DNA from: FEN-299 sp963727765
GTDB lineage: Bacteria; Acidobacteriota; Vicinamibacteria; Vicinamibacterales; Fen-181
Reading direction: 5' to 3'
DNA: 64,000 nucleotides
Assembly: GCA_963727765.1 (NCBI GenBank)
Contig: CAVSGZ010000008.1
Coordinates: 744,001 to 808,000, forward strand
Part shown: positions 9,918 through 18,459 of the stretch, piece after piece
How positions within the stretch are numbered: the first letter of the stretch is position 1
How the letters are laid out: every line of letters begins with the position of its first letter
Made by a program: the position numbers and the translations under genes
Notes under the pieces: model-generated
What the model was told of the DNA's origin: nothing
The model's input: only the letters and a program-made list of their open reading frames with translations
Database searches by the model: none

Positions 9918-10352
9918 ATGTACAAGACGATCCTCGTGCCGATCGAGAACTCGGACGCGGACCGGACCATCCTTGATCATGTCGAGTCGCTGGCGAAGCT
10001 GACCGGCGCGCGCGTGATCCTCGTCCATGTCGCCGACGGGTGGGCCGCCCGGCACTTCGAAGAGTTGAACCTGCGCGAGTCGGAGGAGATGCAGGCGGAC
10101 CGGGCCTACCTTGCCGGCGTTCGCGCCGGGCTGCAGCAGCAGGGCCTCGAAGCGGAGGCGCTGCTGCGCATGGGAGACCCGGCCAAGGAGATCTGCCGCG
10201 TAGCCGAGGAGATGGGCGTCGACCTGATCGCGATGGCGACGCACGGCCACACGGGGCTGGGTGACGTCATCCACGGCCAGACGGTGGACCACGTCAGGCA
10301 CCGGGTGAAGATGCCGGTGCTGCTGCTGCGACGGCGGCAGCCGGACAGGTAG
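9918..10352 (+). CDS. Universal stress protein (UspA family)
   Basis: Single-domain cytoplasmic Usp of 144 residues starting MYKTILVPIENS, with a clear GAAGGAG before the ATG. The fold signatures are present: the N-terminal strand with acidic residue and the late ATHGHTGLGD. The ATP-binding pattern G-x2-G-x9-G-(S/T) is only partly kept: GHTG is followed nine residues later by VD rather than GS, so nucleotide binding of the UspFG type may be lost. It sits directly after mntH in the same direction, so co-transcription is likely. Confidence 0.9.
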   Translation: MYKTILVPIENSDADRTILDHVESLAKLTGARVILVHVADGWAARHFEELNLRESEEMQADRAYLAGVRAGLQQQGLEAEALLRMGDPAKEICRVAEEMGVDLIAMATHGHTGLGDVIHGQTVDHVRHRVKMPVLLLRRRQPDR

Positions 10353-10359
10353 CGGTGAG

Positions 10360-10632
10360 CTAGCCCTTTGCCTTGAGAATCCGCTCCGCCTCGTACCAGT
10401 CTTCGAGATGGTAGCCGTTGACGCCGCCGCGCTCGAGGTACAGTTTGTAGGCGAGCTTTGCGATCTCCTCGCCGGTCGGTCCCTTAGCGGCCGGTCGTGC
10501 AGCCTCGGCCGCGCCCGCCGCCACACCCGCCGAGATCTTCTTCGTCGCCGTCGGACGGCGCACCGGCGCGCGTCGCGCCTTGGCCTCTCCGTCCGTCTTC
10601 TTCGTCATGCCCGCTTTCGTGATCTTCGCCAT
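10360..10632 (-). CDS. DUF2934 domain protein
   Basis: Small basic protein of 90 residues. A Lys/Arg/Ala-rich N-terminal half resembling histone H1-like tails (residues 1-50) leads into a DUF2934 motif: PTGEEIAKLAYKLYLERGG, then HLEDWYEAERIL. DUF2934 proteins are common in Acidobacteriota and in stress-linked neighbourhoods; their biochemical role is unknown. The stop lies 7 nt from the convergent Usp stop. Confidence 0.85.
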   Translation of the reverse strand: MAKITKAGMTKKTDGEAKARRAPVRRPTATKKISAGVAAGAAEAARPAAKGPTGEEIAKLAYKLYLERGGVNGYHLEDWYEAERILKAKG

Positions 10633-11000
10633 TCTGTTGCTGCTCCGCGAGACAGGCCGCTGCCGCGACTGCCGCGGGGCGGGCCTTGGATTCGGATCTG
10701 ATCGTCAAGATTCGACATTACCACGCCGAGGCGTGTAAGCGTGTAGGAGTTTCTCCCCTTCGATGTGTGCGAGCGCCGGGGGCTGTCGTTTGCGCTGCAC
10801 GGAAAGCGCCCGAATGTCGTCTGCGCAGGGTTGGCCGGGTTCTTGCAAACTTCTGGAACGATCCGGCTCCCGGATCGGCGTACCTCGAGCGTTCCCAGCC
10901 TCGAGGGAGCGTGTTCCCACGATCAAATATGAAGCGCCGTCTGCTGCGGCGCTTTGACGGCCGGCCCCGCTCGTGGACCGGGCCGCGGCGGAGGGTGTAG
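10633..11000. other. Intergenic stretch without a convincing gene
   Basis: 368 nt between the DUF2934 start and the next plus-strand gene. The only structure I see is an inverted repeat, AAGCGCCG (10932-10939) with CGGCGCTT (10947-10954), a possible weak hairpin terminator. The open frames here have no ribosome site or recognisable sequence. Confidence 0.45.
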
Positions 11001-11339
11001 ATGGAACTGGTCAGGCCGGTCCGGGGCGGAAAGGACGGACCTGCGCGACACCATGCGGTTGCAGAGCTTCGGGATGTCGGCGAGCAACTGATGTACCTGC
11101 TGGTCCGCTACGAAGGCCTGGTGACCCGAATCACGGATGGACGGGGTCTCGCGCCCGACCTCATCGGTCGCGTGGACTGGTTGAACCTGCAGCTGGCGGC
11201 CGCTGCGGATCAGCTTCAGGAGATCATCCTTCTCGGAAGCGAGCGCACGCGAACGGTGCCGCGCATGCGTAGCCGGGCGAGAACGAGCGCGATGCGGGCC
11301 CAGCTCGTTGTGCACGACTCTGTCGAGGAGATGGTCTAG
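11001..11339 (+). CDS. Hypothetical protein, 112 residues
   Basis: No family recognised. The frame reads as a plausible helical soluble protein (VAELRDVGEQLMYLLVRYEG, then DWLNLQLAAAADQLQEIILL), with mostly hydrophobic/charged heptad spacing in the middle and an Arg-rich tail. GAGGGTG lies 7 nt before the ATG. Third-position G/C bias supports coding. It is convergent with the PfkB gene, 26 nt apart. Confidence 0.5.
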   Translation: MELVRPVRGGKDGPARHHAVAELRDVGEQLMYLLVRYEGLVTRITDGRGLAPDLIGRVDWLNLQLAAAADQLQEIILLGSERTRTVPRMRSRARTSAMRAQLVVHDSVEEMV

Positions 11340-11365
11340 CGAGGCGCGCCTCTGAGCGCCGGCCG

Positions 11366-12256
11366 CTACGGCTCCTGCGCCCCAAGCCTCGACGCCACGT
11401 GGCCGCCCAGCCGATTGGCGGCGGTCAGGGCTCGCGCGAGGTCGCGCTGAGCGAGGTACTCGACCAGGAACGCGGCGTCGAAGGCGTCGCCGGCGCCCGT
11501 CGTGTCGGCCACGGTGATGGGCTCGGCGGCCACCGAAAGAGGGCCGTCCTTGCGCAAGGCCGTGGCGCCCTTCTCCCCGCGTTTCACGACGGCGAGCGAC
11601 GCATAGCTCAGCAGTTCGGTCTCCGGCAGGCCGGGGACGAGCGCTCTGGCCTCGTCGCCGTTTGCGAGCAGCACGTCCACATGGCCGACTTCGTTCAGAA
11701 GCCTCGCGGCGCCGTAGTTGCGGATGAGTGAGAATGAGGAGGGGTCGAAGGAGACGAGGATCCCGCGCCGCCGCGCCTCGGCCAGCAGGTCGGACGCAAA
11801 CGACGCGGACCCGGCCATGAACACCGCGTAGCCGTTCAGGAACACCGCATCGGCCCGATCGAGCAGCGACAGCGGGAGGTCGCCGGCCGCCAGCCGGAGC
11901 GGATGACTGTGGTCGGTCACGAACGCGTGCTCGGCGTCCGGCCGCACGATCACCCCGATCCTCATCGTGGCGCCGCCGGGGACGACGCGGACGAAGTCGG
12001 CGACGCCCTCGTGTTCGAGGTGCGCGCGCATCAGGTCGCCGAATCGATCCTCGCCGACCAGCCCAACCAGCGTCACATCGGCGCCAAGCCGCCTGGCCCA
12101 CACGGCGACGTTCGCCGCCGAGCCGCCCGGCATGAGGTCGACGTGGCCGAAGACGTCCGCGCCCCAGACCAGGTCGCCGCTGGGACGCATCAGGACGTCC
12201 CACGCGATGTCGCCGATCACGAGCAGCCGGGGTGGACGAGGTGCGGAAGAGGTCAT
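11366..12256 (-). CDS. PfkB-family carbohydrate kinase
   Basis: Ribokinase-fold sugar/nucleoside kinase of 296 residues. N-terminal LLVIGDIAWDV and GGSAANVAVWARRLGADV match the first PfkB signature. C-terminal DTTGAGDAFDAAFL carries the catalytic Asp and the anion-hole glycines. The start ATG 12256 is chosen because upstream in-frame codons run through an intergenic inverted repeat. Substrate cannot be told from sequence; no sugar operon is adjacent. Divergent from msrA. Confidence 0.88.
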   Translation of the reverse strand: MTSSAPRPPRLLVIGDIAWDVLMRPSGDLVWGADVFGHVDLMPGGSAANVAVWARRLGADVTLVGLVGEDRFGDLMRAHLEHEGVADFVRVVPGGATMRIGVIVRPDAEHAFVTDHSHPLRLAAGDLPLSLLDRADAVFLNGYAVFMAGSASFASDLLAEARRRGILVSFDPSSFSLIRNYGAARLLNEVGHVDVLLANGDEARALVPGLPETELLSYASLAVVKRGEKGATALRKDGPLSVAAEPITVADTTGAGDAFDAAFLVEYLAQRDLARALTAANRLGGHVASRLGAQEP

Positions 12257-12444
12257 AGGCCAGTCGCTGATGAGACCACGGGGCGGGCGGTGTGTCAACG
12301 TGCACCCGGCTTGCGACTCGCGGCTGGCGGCTTCCGGCGGTGTCGCGCGTGCCACGCCGTGGCCCGGCCGCAGGTCGCCAGTCGCGAGCCGCGGGCCAAT
12401 GGTCTGTTATGATCGTCCTCGGGATCCCCCACAGGAGACTCGAA

Positions 12445-12990
12445 ATGGATGTGCCGGCAGAGCCGCGCGTCCCCGCGGGGATGGCGAAGGTGATGTTTGC
12501 GATGGGGTGTTTCTGGGGCGCCGAGCGCCGGTTCTCTCAGACGCCGGGCGTCGTGAGCACGGCCGTCGGCTACTCGGGCGGCGTCACGCCCGCTCCGACC
12601 TACCGCGACGTGTGCGGCGGCCGGACGGGTCACGCCGAGACCGTCCTCGTCGTCTTCGACCCGGCACGCGTGTCCTACGCCGAGTTGCTGAAGGTCTTCT
12701 GGGAGAACCACGACCCGACGCAGGGCATGCGCCAAGGCGCGGATGTCGGTACGCAATACCGGTCCGCCATCTTCACCTTCGACGAGGAACAAGCCCGCGC
12801 AGCCCGCGCCTCGCGCGAGGCCTACCAGCAGCGCCTGACCCTGGCGGGACTGGGTCCGATCACCACCGAGATCGTGCCGGCCGGCGAGTTCCACCTTGCC
12901 GAGGACTACCACCAGCGCTACCTCGAGAAGAACCCGGGCGGCTACTGCGGCCTCGGCGGCACCGGCATCACCTGCCCGACGGGCCTCTGA
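12445..12990 (+). CDS. msrA: Peptide methionine-S-sulfoxide reductase
   Basis: Repairs the S-epimer of methionine sulfoxide in proteins using thioredoxin. 181 residues with the catalytic GCFWGAE motif (Cys22), the GYSGG segment, and a GYCGLGGTGITCP tail that holds resolving cysteines. ATG 12445 has AGGAGA 6 nt upstream; a TATGAT at 12408-12413 may be the -10. It stands alone, divergent from the PfkB gene, with no msrB adjacent. Confidence 0.96.
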   Translation: MDVPAEPRVPAGMAKVMFAMGCFWGAERRFSQTPGVVSTAVGYSGGVTPAPTYRDVCGGRTGHAETVLVVFDPARVSYAELLKVFWENHDPTQGMRQGADVGTQYRSAIFTFDEEQARAARASREAYQQRLTLAGLGPITTEIVPAGEFHLAEDYHQRYLEKNPGGYCGLGGTGITCPTGL

Positions 12991-13001
12991 GCCGACCCTG
13001 A

Positions 13002-13007
13002 TAGAAT
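13002..13007 (+). promoter_or_regulatory. TAGAAT extended -10 upstream of the CocE-type hydrolase gene
   Basis: The string CCTGATAGAATG here recurs almost exactly upstream of the DPP-IV gene at 27560. The TGA before TAGAAT suggests an extended -10; no -35 is obvious. The leader would be about 45 nt, with ACGGAG before the ATG at 13060. Confidence 0.45.
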
Positions 13008-13059
13008 GGCGCGCCTGGTGTGACCACCAGCTGTCCGGGTTCATCTAACGGAGTTTCCT

Positions 13060-15015
13060 ATGCGCCGACCCATTCGCCAGTTCGCCGCGGCCGCGGCGAT
13101 TGCCTTCTCCATTGCCGCCGCCGGCACCCTCGTCGCCCAGCGCGGCGGCCTCACGCCAGATCAGGCTAGGGCCCGCTGGGACACCGAGAAGGAACTGCAG
13201 TCGATCGCCGTCGTCGATCGGAAGGTGATGCTGCCCATGCGCGACGGCGTCCGGCTGGCCACCGACATCTACTTCCCGAAGGGCGCGTCGGGGAAGGTCC
13301 CGACGATCTGGGTCCGCACCCCTTACAACTTCAACTACTGGGACGTGCACAACGGCGTGCCGGCCGACATGACGTCGGCGCTCACCGCGGTGAAGCGCGG
13401 GTACGCGTACGTCATCCAGAACGAGCGCGGGCACTTCTTCTCCGAGGGAGACTACGACATCCTCGACTCGGTCCGGACCGACGGCGACGACACGCTGACG
13501 TGGATCTCGTCGCAGCCCTGGTCGAACGGGAAGGTCGGCACCACCGGCTGCTCGTCGACGGCCGAATACCAGATGGGCGTGGCCGCGCTCGGCAACCCGG
13601 CCTACGCGGCGATGAACGTGCAGGGATTCGGCGCGGGCGTCGGGCGCGTGGGGCCCTACTACGAGCAGGGCAACTGGTACCGCGGCGGCGCGGTGCAGAT
13701 GCTGTTCATCGCCTGGCTCTACGGCGAGCAGAACCAGGTGCGGCCGATGTTCCCGCCGGGGACGTCGCAGGCCGACCTCGTCCGCGCGTCGAAGTGGTTC
13801 GACCTCGCGCCGCAGATGACGCCGGTCGACTGGTCGCAGGCGCTGTGGCACCTGCCCGAGCAGGACATCTTCGAGGCGGTCGGCGGCCCGCACGGGATCT
13901 TCGCCGACCAGGTGAGCGTGCCCACCGGCGGGCGGATGATCCAGCGGACGCCCAACGACCCGGCCTGGTACAAGGGCGGCCTGTACCACGACGACATGCC
14001 CCTCGACGTCCCGGGCCTCTGGTTCATGTCCTGGTACGACGTGTCGATTGGGCCGAACCTCGCGCTCTACAACCACGTCCGGAAGACGGCGAAGGGCGGC
14101 GTCGCCGACGAGCAGTGGGCCGTCATCGCGCCGGTCACGCACTGCGGCTACACGCGCACACCCGAGAATCTCATCGTCGGCGAGCGCGCGATGGGGGATG
14201 CCCGCCTCAATTACAACGAGATTGTCTACGGCTTCTTCGACCGGTTCCTGAAAGGGGAGTCGAGCCCGGCGCTCGACAAGCTGGCCCGGGTCACCTACTT
14301 CACGATGGGCCTGAACAAGTGGCAGACCGCCGACACCTGGCCGCCGGCGGGCGCGCAGCCGCTGATCTTCTTCCTCGCGAGCGGCGGCAAGGCGAACACG
14401 ATGGACGGCGACGGCGCGCTGTCCGCGGCGCCTCCGGCCGCGGACACGCCGGACGCGTTCATCTACGATCCCGAGAAGCCAGTCACCTCCTACGGCGGCA
14501 ACGTCTGCTGCACGGGCACCGCGATCACGGCCGGCGCATTCGACCAGCGGAAGATGGAAACGCGGCCCGACATCCTCGTCTACACGTCCGAGCCCTTCAG
14601 GCAGGGCACGGAAGTCAGCGGGCCGATCGTGCCCACGCTCTACGTCTCGTCGGACGCGAAGGACACCGACTTCACGGTGAAGGTGATCGACGTCTACCCG
14701 GACGGCCGCGCCTACAACCTCGACGAGTCGATCCAGCGCATGCGCTACCGCGACGGCTACGACAAGCCGCTCGTCTGGATGGAACCGGGCAAGGTCTACA
14801 AGGTGACGCTCCAGCCGCTGACGACGAGCAACTACTTCGAGGCGGGTCACCGGCTGCGGATCGAGGTGTCGAGCAGCAACTTCCCGCGCTTCGACCGGAA
14901 CCTCAACACCGGCGGCCGCAATTACGACGAAGCCAAGGGCGTCGTGGCCCACAACGTCGTGCACCACTCGAAGCAGTACCCGTCGCAGATCATCGTCACG
15001 GTGGTGAAGCGGTAG
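13060..15015 (+). CDS. Secreted CocE/NonD family (X-Pro dipeptidyl-peptidase S15) hydrolase
   Basis: Alpha/beta hydrolase of 651 residues with an N-terminal signal peptide ending near LVAQ. Residues about 45-370 form the S15/CocE catalytic domain (MRDGVRLATDIYFP, IQNERGHFFSEGDYD, then the nucleophile loop GTTGCSSTAEYQ). Residues about 400-640 form the jelly-roll PepX_C domain (HRLRIEVSSSNFPRFDRN). Members cleave X-Pro dipeptides, cephalosporin or alpha-amino-acid esters and acyl groups; the exact substrate is unknown. It fits the window's excess of exported peptidases. Confidence 0.88.
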   Translation: MRRPIRQFAAAAAIAFSIAAAGTLVAQRGGLTPDQARARWDTEKELQSIAVVDRKVMLPMRDGVRLATDIYFPKGASGKVPTIWVRTPYNFNYWDVHNGVPADMTSALTAVKRGYAYVIQNERGHFFSEGDYDILDSVRTDGDDTLTWISSQPWSNGKVGTTGCSSTAEYQMGVAALGNPAYAAMNVQGFGAGVGRVGPYYEQGNWYRGGAVQMLFIAWLYGEQNQVRPMFPPGTSQADLVRASKWFDLAPQMTPVDWSQALWHLPEQDIFEAVGGPHGIFADQVSVPTGGRMIQRTPNDPAWYKGGLYHDDMPLDVPGLWFMSWYDVSIGPNLALYNHVRKTAKGGVADEQWAVIAPVTHCGYTRTPENLIVGERAMGDARLNYNEIVYGFFDRFLKGESSPALDKLARVTYFTMGLNKWQTADTWPPAGAQPLIFFLASGGKANTMDGDGALSAAPPAADTPDAFIYDPEKPVTSYGGNVCCTGTAITAGAFDQRKMETRPDILVYTSEPFRQGTEVSGPIVPTLYVSSDAKDTDFTVKVIDVYPDGRAYNLDESIQRMRYRDGYDKPLVWMEPGKVYKVTLQPLTTSNYFEAGHRLRIEVSSSNFPRFDRNLNTGGRNYDEAKGVVAHNVVHHSKQYPSQIIVTVVKR

Positions 15016-15044
15016 GCCGGCGCTGCGGCCTGAACAACAGGAAC

Positions 15045-15563
15045 TCACTTGCGCGTCAGCGTCAGTCGCGCGAACGGCACCGGCTTGTCCTTCTGGATGT
15101 TGTCCATGATCCAGGCCCACGAGTCGGCGCCACGGTCGTAAGAGAACGTGTTGTTGAACGAGACCGTGCCGTCCTTGTCCTTCCAGAGGAACGGGATCTT
15201 GTCGCCCTCGCGCTTGCCGTGCCCGACCGACTCGGCCGTCAACGCCCCGCCCCCCGTCGTATCCAGCCACTGGCACTGATACTCCTTGGCGGTTTCGTCC
15301 CATCCGATAAGCACGATGGCCTCGTAGGCGGGATGCCCGGCCGCGTCCTTCTCGCGGGATGTTTCGTGCAGCCGCAGGTAGAGGTGGTTCAGCACCCACT
15401 CCGCCACGACGTCGTGCGTCGTCTGCTTGCCGGCAAGCGTGCCGCGCAGCACCCAGGTGCCGGCGAGCCGCTCGAGCAGTGGGTCCTTGATGGGCGCCGG
15501 CTGTGCGAGGGCGGAGCTGGCGAGAAGCGTGAAACCGACGAGGGCAATCAGGGCGTGACGCAT
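15045..15563 (-). CDS. Secreted DUF1579-like lipocalin-fold protein
   Basis: 172 residues with a cleavable signal peptide (LVGFTLLASSALAQ). The mature part starts LLERLAGTWVLRGTLAG and continues in short beta strands typical of DUF1579/lipocalin-like proteins (EAIVLIGWDETAKEYQCQWL, RLTLTRK). No catalytic residues recognised. The frame is open well upstream, but ATG 15563 is the first start that gives a signal peptide. Convergent with the hydrolase gene; function unknown. Confidence 0.72.
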   Translation of the reverse strand: MRHALIALVGFTLLASSALAQPAPIKDPLLERLAGTWVLRGTLAGKQTTHDVVAEWVLNHLYLRLHETSREKDAAGHPAYEAIVLIGWDETAKEYQCQWLDTTGGGALTAESVGHGKREGDKIPFLWKDKDGTVSFNNTFSYDRGADSWAWIMDNIQKDKPVPFARLTLTRK

Positions 15564-15604
15564 GGCGGCGAAACCTCCGTTCGCGCAGATGGTAGCAGGT
15601 CCGG

Positions 15605-16183
15605 TCAGATCACGACGAGCACGATGTCCAACACCACGAGGCCGATGACGAGCGGGATGGCGAATGTCTGGAGCAGGCGCCCGATCCAGCCGAGCCACTG
15701 CATGCCAAGCCCCGCGCCGATTCCAGCGACGTAACCCGCGAGCAGCCCGACCGCGCTGAACGCCCCTTTTGCGAGCGCCGTCTTCCAGACGATGGCTCCG
15801 ACGAACAGGCCGACCGTCAGTCCGAGGAAGACGCACACGGTGAAGGTCGGCGCCATGAATCCGGCCCAGAGGGCCTCCCGGTTCGGCGGTCGCCCGATGC
15901 TGTTCACCAGGAGCAAGAGGATCCCCGCGATGCCGGCCAGGCAGGCGATCGCGCCGACGACCGATCCGTGTTCGTGCCAGGCGGGGAGGCCCGCCATGAC
16001 GGCAACCAGGGCGACCACGAAGAGAATGGGAAGTTCGAGCGGGACATGTCCCTCGAACGCCGACCGCGTGTCCGGCGCCTTCCCGCCGACCGATCGGCGC
16101 AGCAGCGGGAGGAAGAAGTCCCTGTGGAATGCCACGGTGAGGAAGCCGGGGACCGGCCTGGCTGCCGGTGGGTGGTCGGACAC
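15605..16183 (-). CDS. Hypothetical membrane protein, about 5 TM
   Basis: 192 residues. The GTG at 16183 is preceded by GGAGG at good spacing, which decides the start over upstream ATGs. After a soluble N-terminus (about 45 residues), hydrophobic segments appear at about 51-67, 75-94, 108-130, 140-160 and 172-192. No family recognised. It lies just upstream of the DUF1579-like gene in the same direction (41 nt gap). Confidence 0.65.
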   Translation of the reverse strand: MSDHPPAARPVPGFLTVAFHRDFFLPLLRRSVGGKAPDTRSAFEGHVPLELPILFVVALVAVMAGLPAWHEHGSVVGAIACLAGIAGILLLLVNSIGRPPNREALWAGFMAPTFTVCVFLGLTVGLFVGAIVWKTALAKGAFSAVGLLAGYVAGIGAGLGMQWLGWIGRLLQTFAIPLVIGLVVLDIVLVVI

Positions 16184-16434
16184 GGTTGCGCCTCCGCGAT
16201 GGTCTCGTCGCGACGCTGGACATACTGCCATCACGGGTCGGCGAAGGCAACCGGCGGGGCAAGCCCGGCAGGACGAGACAGGCCGCCGCGGCGAACGCCG
16301 AATCGGCCACGGGGCGGGTTCGTTCGTCTCAATACTTGGGGCCGCAAGTCTTATGACCTCAAAAGAACCGTGGTAAGCTGATCCATGGCCCCCCGTTCGA
16401 CCATCCAGCGTTCGCCTCGAGGAGGGTGAAGAAC

Positions 16435-17019
16435 ATGTGTCACGTGCGCCGGTTGCTGCTCGTCGGTGTCTCCCTGTTCTTGCTGGTCGGCAGCGTCGCC
16501 TGCCACCATCCCAAACCCGTCGTCGCGCCGCCGCCCGCGCCAGCCCCGGCGGCGGCCCCCGCGCCGGTCGTGCCGCCGCCGCCTCCACCGCCGCCCCCGG
16601 CCCCGGCACCCGCGCCCGCCCCGAAGCCGCTGACCGAAGACCAGATCTTCGCGAGCAAGACGCTCGACCAGCTCAACGCCGAGAAGCCGCTCGACGATGC
16701 GTTCTTCGATTTCGACAGCTCGGTGATCCGGCCCGACGCCCAGGCGGCGCTCGCCAAGGACGTCACGTGGCTCCAGCGTTGGGCGTCGACGAAGATCATG
16801 ATCTCCGGGCACTGCGACGAGCGCGGGTCGGCGGAGTACAACTTGGCGCTCGGCGAGCGGCGCGCCGCGGCCGTCAAGGCCTACCTGCAGTCGCTCGGCG
16901 TCGCGGCCGACCGGATGCAGGTGGTCAGCTACGGCAAGGAAAAGCCGTTCTGCAGCGAGTCCAACGAGACGTGCTGGGCGCAGAACCGTCGGGGCCACTT
17001 CCTGTTCACGGCGAAGTAG
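16435..17019 (+). CDS. pal: OmpA/Pal-type peptidoglycan-associated lipoprotein
   Basis: Outer-membrane lipoprotein that binds peptidoglycan through its C-terminal OmpA domain. 194 residues: signal peptide ending VGSVAC, a long Pro/Ala linker (about 30-65), then the OmpA-like domain (DDAFFDFDSSVIRPDAQAAL, ISGHCDERGSAEYNLALGER, NRRGHFLFTAK) with the conserved Asp and Arg that contact diaminopimelate. ATG 16435 has GAGGAGG at 9 nt; the in-frame GTG at 16426 directly abuts that site, so it is less likely. The tol genes are not adjacent, which is unusual for a true Pal. Confidence 0.88.
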   Translation: MCHVRRLLLVGVSLFLLVGSVACHHPKPVVAPPPAPAPAAAPAPVVPPPPPPPPPAPAPAPAPKPLTEDQIFASKTLDQLNAEKPLDDAFFDFDSSVIRPDAQAALAKDVTWLQRWASTKIMISGHCDERGSAEYNLALGERRAAAVKAYLQSLGVAADRMQVVSYGKEKPFCSESNETCWAQNRRGHFLFTAK

Positions 17020-17066
17020 TTTGCCGGGCGGACCTGGTCGCGCGGCCGCGTGGCTGAAGGACACGT

Positions 17067-17573
17067 ATGCGACGACAGACTCGCCGCGGCAAGAGAAAGA
17101 CGACCGCCGAGACCGGCGTCGCGCCGGGACTCGGCGGCGTCCTCGAGTTCATGCGCACGATCTGGGGGATCAGCCACGGTCTCCAGTCGGCGTCGAAGCG
17201 GATGGAGGCCCGCCTCGGCATCACGGGGCCCCAGCGTCTCGCGGTGCGGATCCTGGGCCGTCATCCGGGCGCCTCGGCCGGCCAGTTGGCGAACATCCTG
17301 CGGCTGCACCCGAGCACGCTCACCGGCATCCTGCGCCGCCTCGAGGACCGTGGGGTGATCGTGCGAAGCCGCGTCGAACGCGACCGCCGACAGGCGAGCC
17401 TCCGGCTGACAGCGGCCGGCCGCGCCATCGACCGGCGCCACAAGGGCACCGTCGAGGCTGCAATCGAGCGGGTGCTTGCGGACGTCCCGCCCGAGACGAT
17501 CGAGTCGGCGGCCCGGGTCCTCGGCGCGCTCGAAGCGGCGCTCACCGGGCGCGCCGGCGGCAGGACGTCCTGA
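17067..17573 (+). CDS. MarR-family transcriptional regulator
   Basis: 168 residues with the winged helix-turn-helix core at about 55-125: LGITGPQRLAVRILGRHPG, GQLANILRLHPSTLTGILRR, then the wing RSRVERDRRQASLRLTAAG. The dimerising helices flank it. It sits 48 nt after the pal gene, and a target is not evident from the neighbourhood. Confidence 0.88.
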   Translation: MRRQTRRGKRKTTAETGVAPGLGGVLEFMRTIWGISHGLQSASKRMEARLGITGPQRLAVRILGRHPGASAGQLANILRLHPSTLTGILRRLEDRGVIVRSRVERDRRQASLRLTAAGRAIDRRHKGTVEAAIERVLADVPPETIESAARVLGALEAALTGRAGGRTS

Positions 17574-17593
17574 CAGACCGGTGATGGACTCAA

Positions 17594-18211
17594 TCAGGAA
17601 ATCCAGCTTCTCGACCGGCTGATGACCTTCCACCGTCCCTCCCGCTTTGCCAGCAGGAGATACAGGCCGGTGCCGGCCTCGTAGTCGCGCACGTTGCTCA
17701 GGTAGAGGAGCGCGAAGTCGTGCGTCGCGTCGAAGCCGACCCGCGACAGCGTGGTGATGCCGGGCGCCGCGGGGTACTTCTTGTAGAAGACCGCCCACCC
17801 GCAGTTGTCGCCGCCCGAACAGCCGGCGAACATCGCCCGGTGCTCAACCTCCGTCATCAGTGTGACGGTGACCAGGGTGGGGAAGTCTTCGGCCAGCGTG
17901 TGTGGCCCGCTGTTCTTCGTCTTGAAGTCGTCGACCATGTCGCTCGTGAGCCGGGGAGCGTCCTCGAGGGGGAAGCTCAGCGCCTCCGGGATCTCGCTCG
18001 GCTTGTTGGGCATCGACGTGGTGTCGACGACCAGGAACGATATCCCACCGACGACCTGCTGCATGGCTGCCGCGTAGACCGCGTACTCTTCGGCGGGCAC
18101 CGGATCGGAAGAGGGGACCGCCTGAGACCGCCGTACTGCGCCGGAGAGCGCAAGGCCGATCAGGATGACGAGGACGGGCGCGAGGCGCTCGCGACGAGTT
18201 CGCTGGCTCAT
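17594..18211 (-). CDS. Hypothetical secreted protein, 205 residues
   Basis: No family recognised. An N-terminal hydrophobic segment (LAPVLVILIGLALSG) looks like a signal peptide or anchor. The mature part has two close cysteines (AGCSGGDNCGW) likely to form a disulphide and ends in a beta-rich region (GLYLLLAKREGRWKVISRS). Convergent with the MarR gene, 20 nt apart. Confidence 0.6.
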   Translation of the reverse strand: MSQRTRRERLAPVLVILIGLALSGAVRRSQAVPSSDPVPAEEYAVYAAAMQQVVGGISFLVVDTTSMPNKPSEIPEALSFPLEDAPRLTSDMVDDFKTKNSGPHTLAEDFPTLVTVTLMTEVEHRAMFAGCSGGDNCGWAVFYKKYPAAPGITTLSRVGFDATHDFALLYLSNVRDYEAGTGLYLLLAKREGRWKVISRSRSWIS

Positions 18212-18286
18212 CCCGGAATTATGGCCTGCGCTCGCGGAAGGTCAAGGCCCATCGTCCCTGTTAGCGGACGAAAAAGAAGGGGGATG

Positions 18287-18362
18287 TGGGGTGGGTAACG
18301 GGGTTCGAACCCGCGACTTCCGGAGCCACAGTCCGGCGCTCTACCGCTGAGCTATACCCACC
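18287..18362 (-). tRNA. tRNA-His (anticodon GUG)
   Basis: 76 nt on the minus strand. It carries the His-specific extra G at the 5' end (G-1) opposite C73, D arm GCTCAGCGGTAGAGC, anticodon loop CTGTGGC with anticodon GTG, and T loop TTCGAAC. CCA is encoded (18287-18289). Confidence 0.96.
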
Positions 18363-18432
18363 ATCCGGGCAGGGAAAACACTCAATAATAGCACGGGCCA
18401 TCTACCGACAAGCCGTCTCTGCCAAGCGTCAA

Positions 18433-18459
18433 CAGATAGCGCAGGGCTTCAGCCCTGCG
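18433..18459. repeat. 27-nt REP-like palindromic element, copy 1
   Basis: Begins CAGATAGCGCAGGGCT and ends AGCCCTGCG; an 8-bp hairpin GCAGGGCT/AGCCCTGC lies at its core. It is identical (27 of 27) to the reverse complement of 22230-22256. It overlaps the last codons and the stop of the epimerase gene. Confidence 0.85.

Noticed and set aside
10923..12305. Minus-strand 460-codon frame overlapping the PfkB gene
   Set aside because: It is the PfkB region read in the wrong frame, with Arg-rich sequence and no signature.
13045..15399. Minus-strand 784-codon frame opposite the CocE-type hydrolase
   Set aside because: Shadow of a GC-rich gene: Val/Arg/His-rich translation without any fold signature, and it also crosses the gene at 15045-15563 in another frame.
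16426..16434. GTG 16426 as the pal start
   Set aside because: It directly abuts the GGAGG site, leaving no spacer; ATG 16435 has normal spacing and a better signal peptide.
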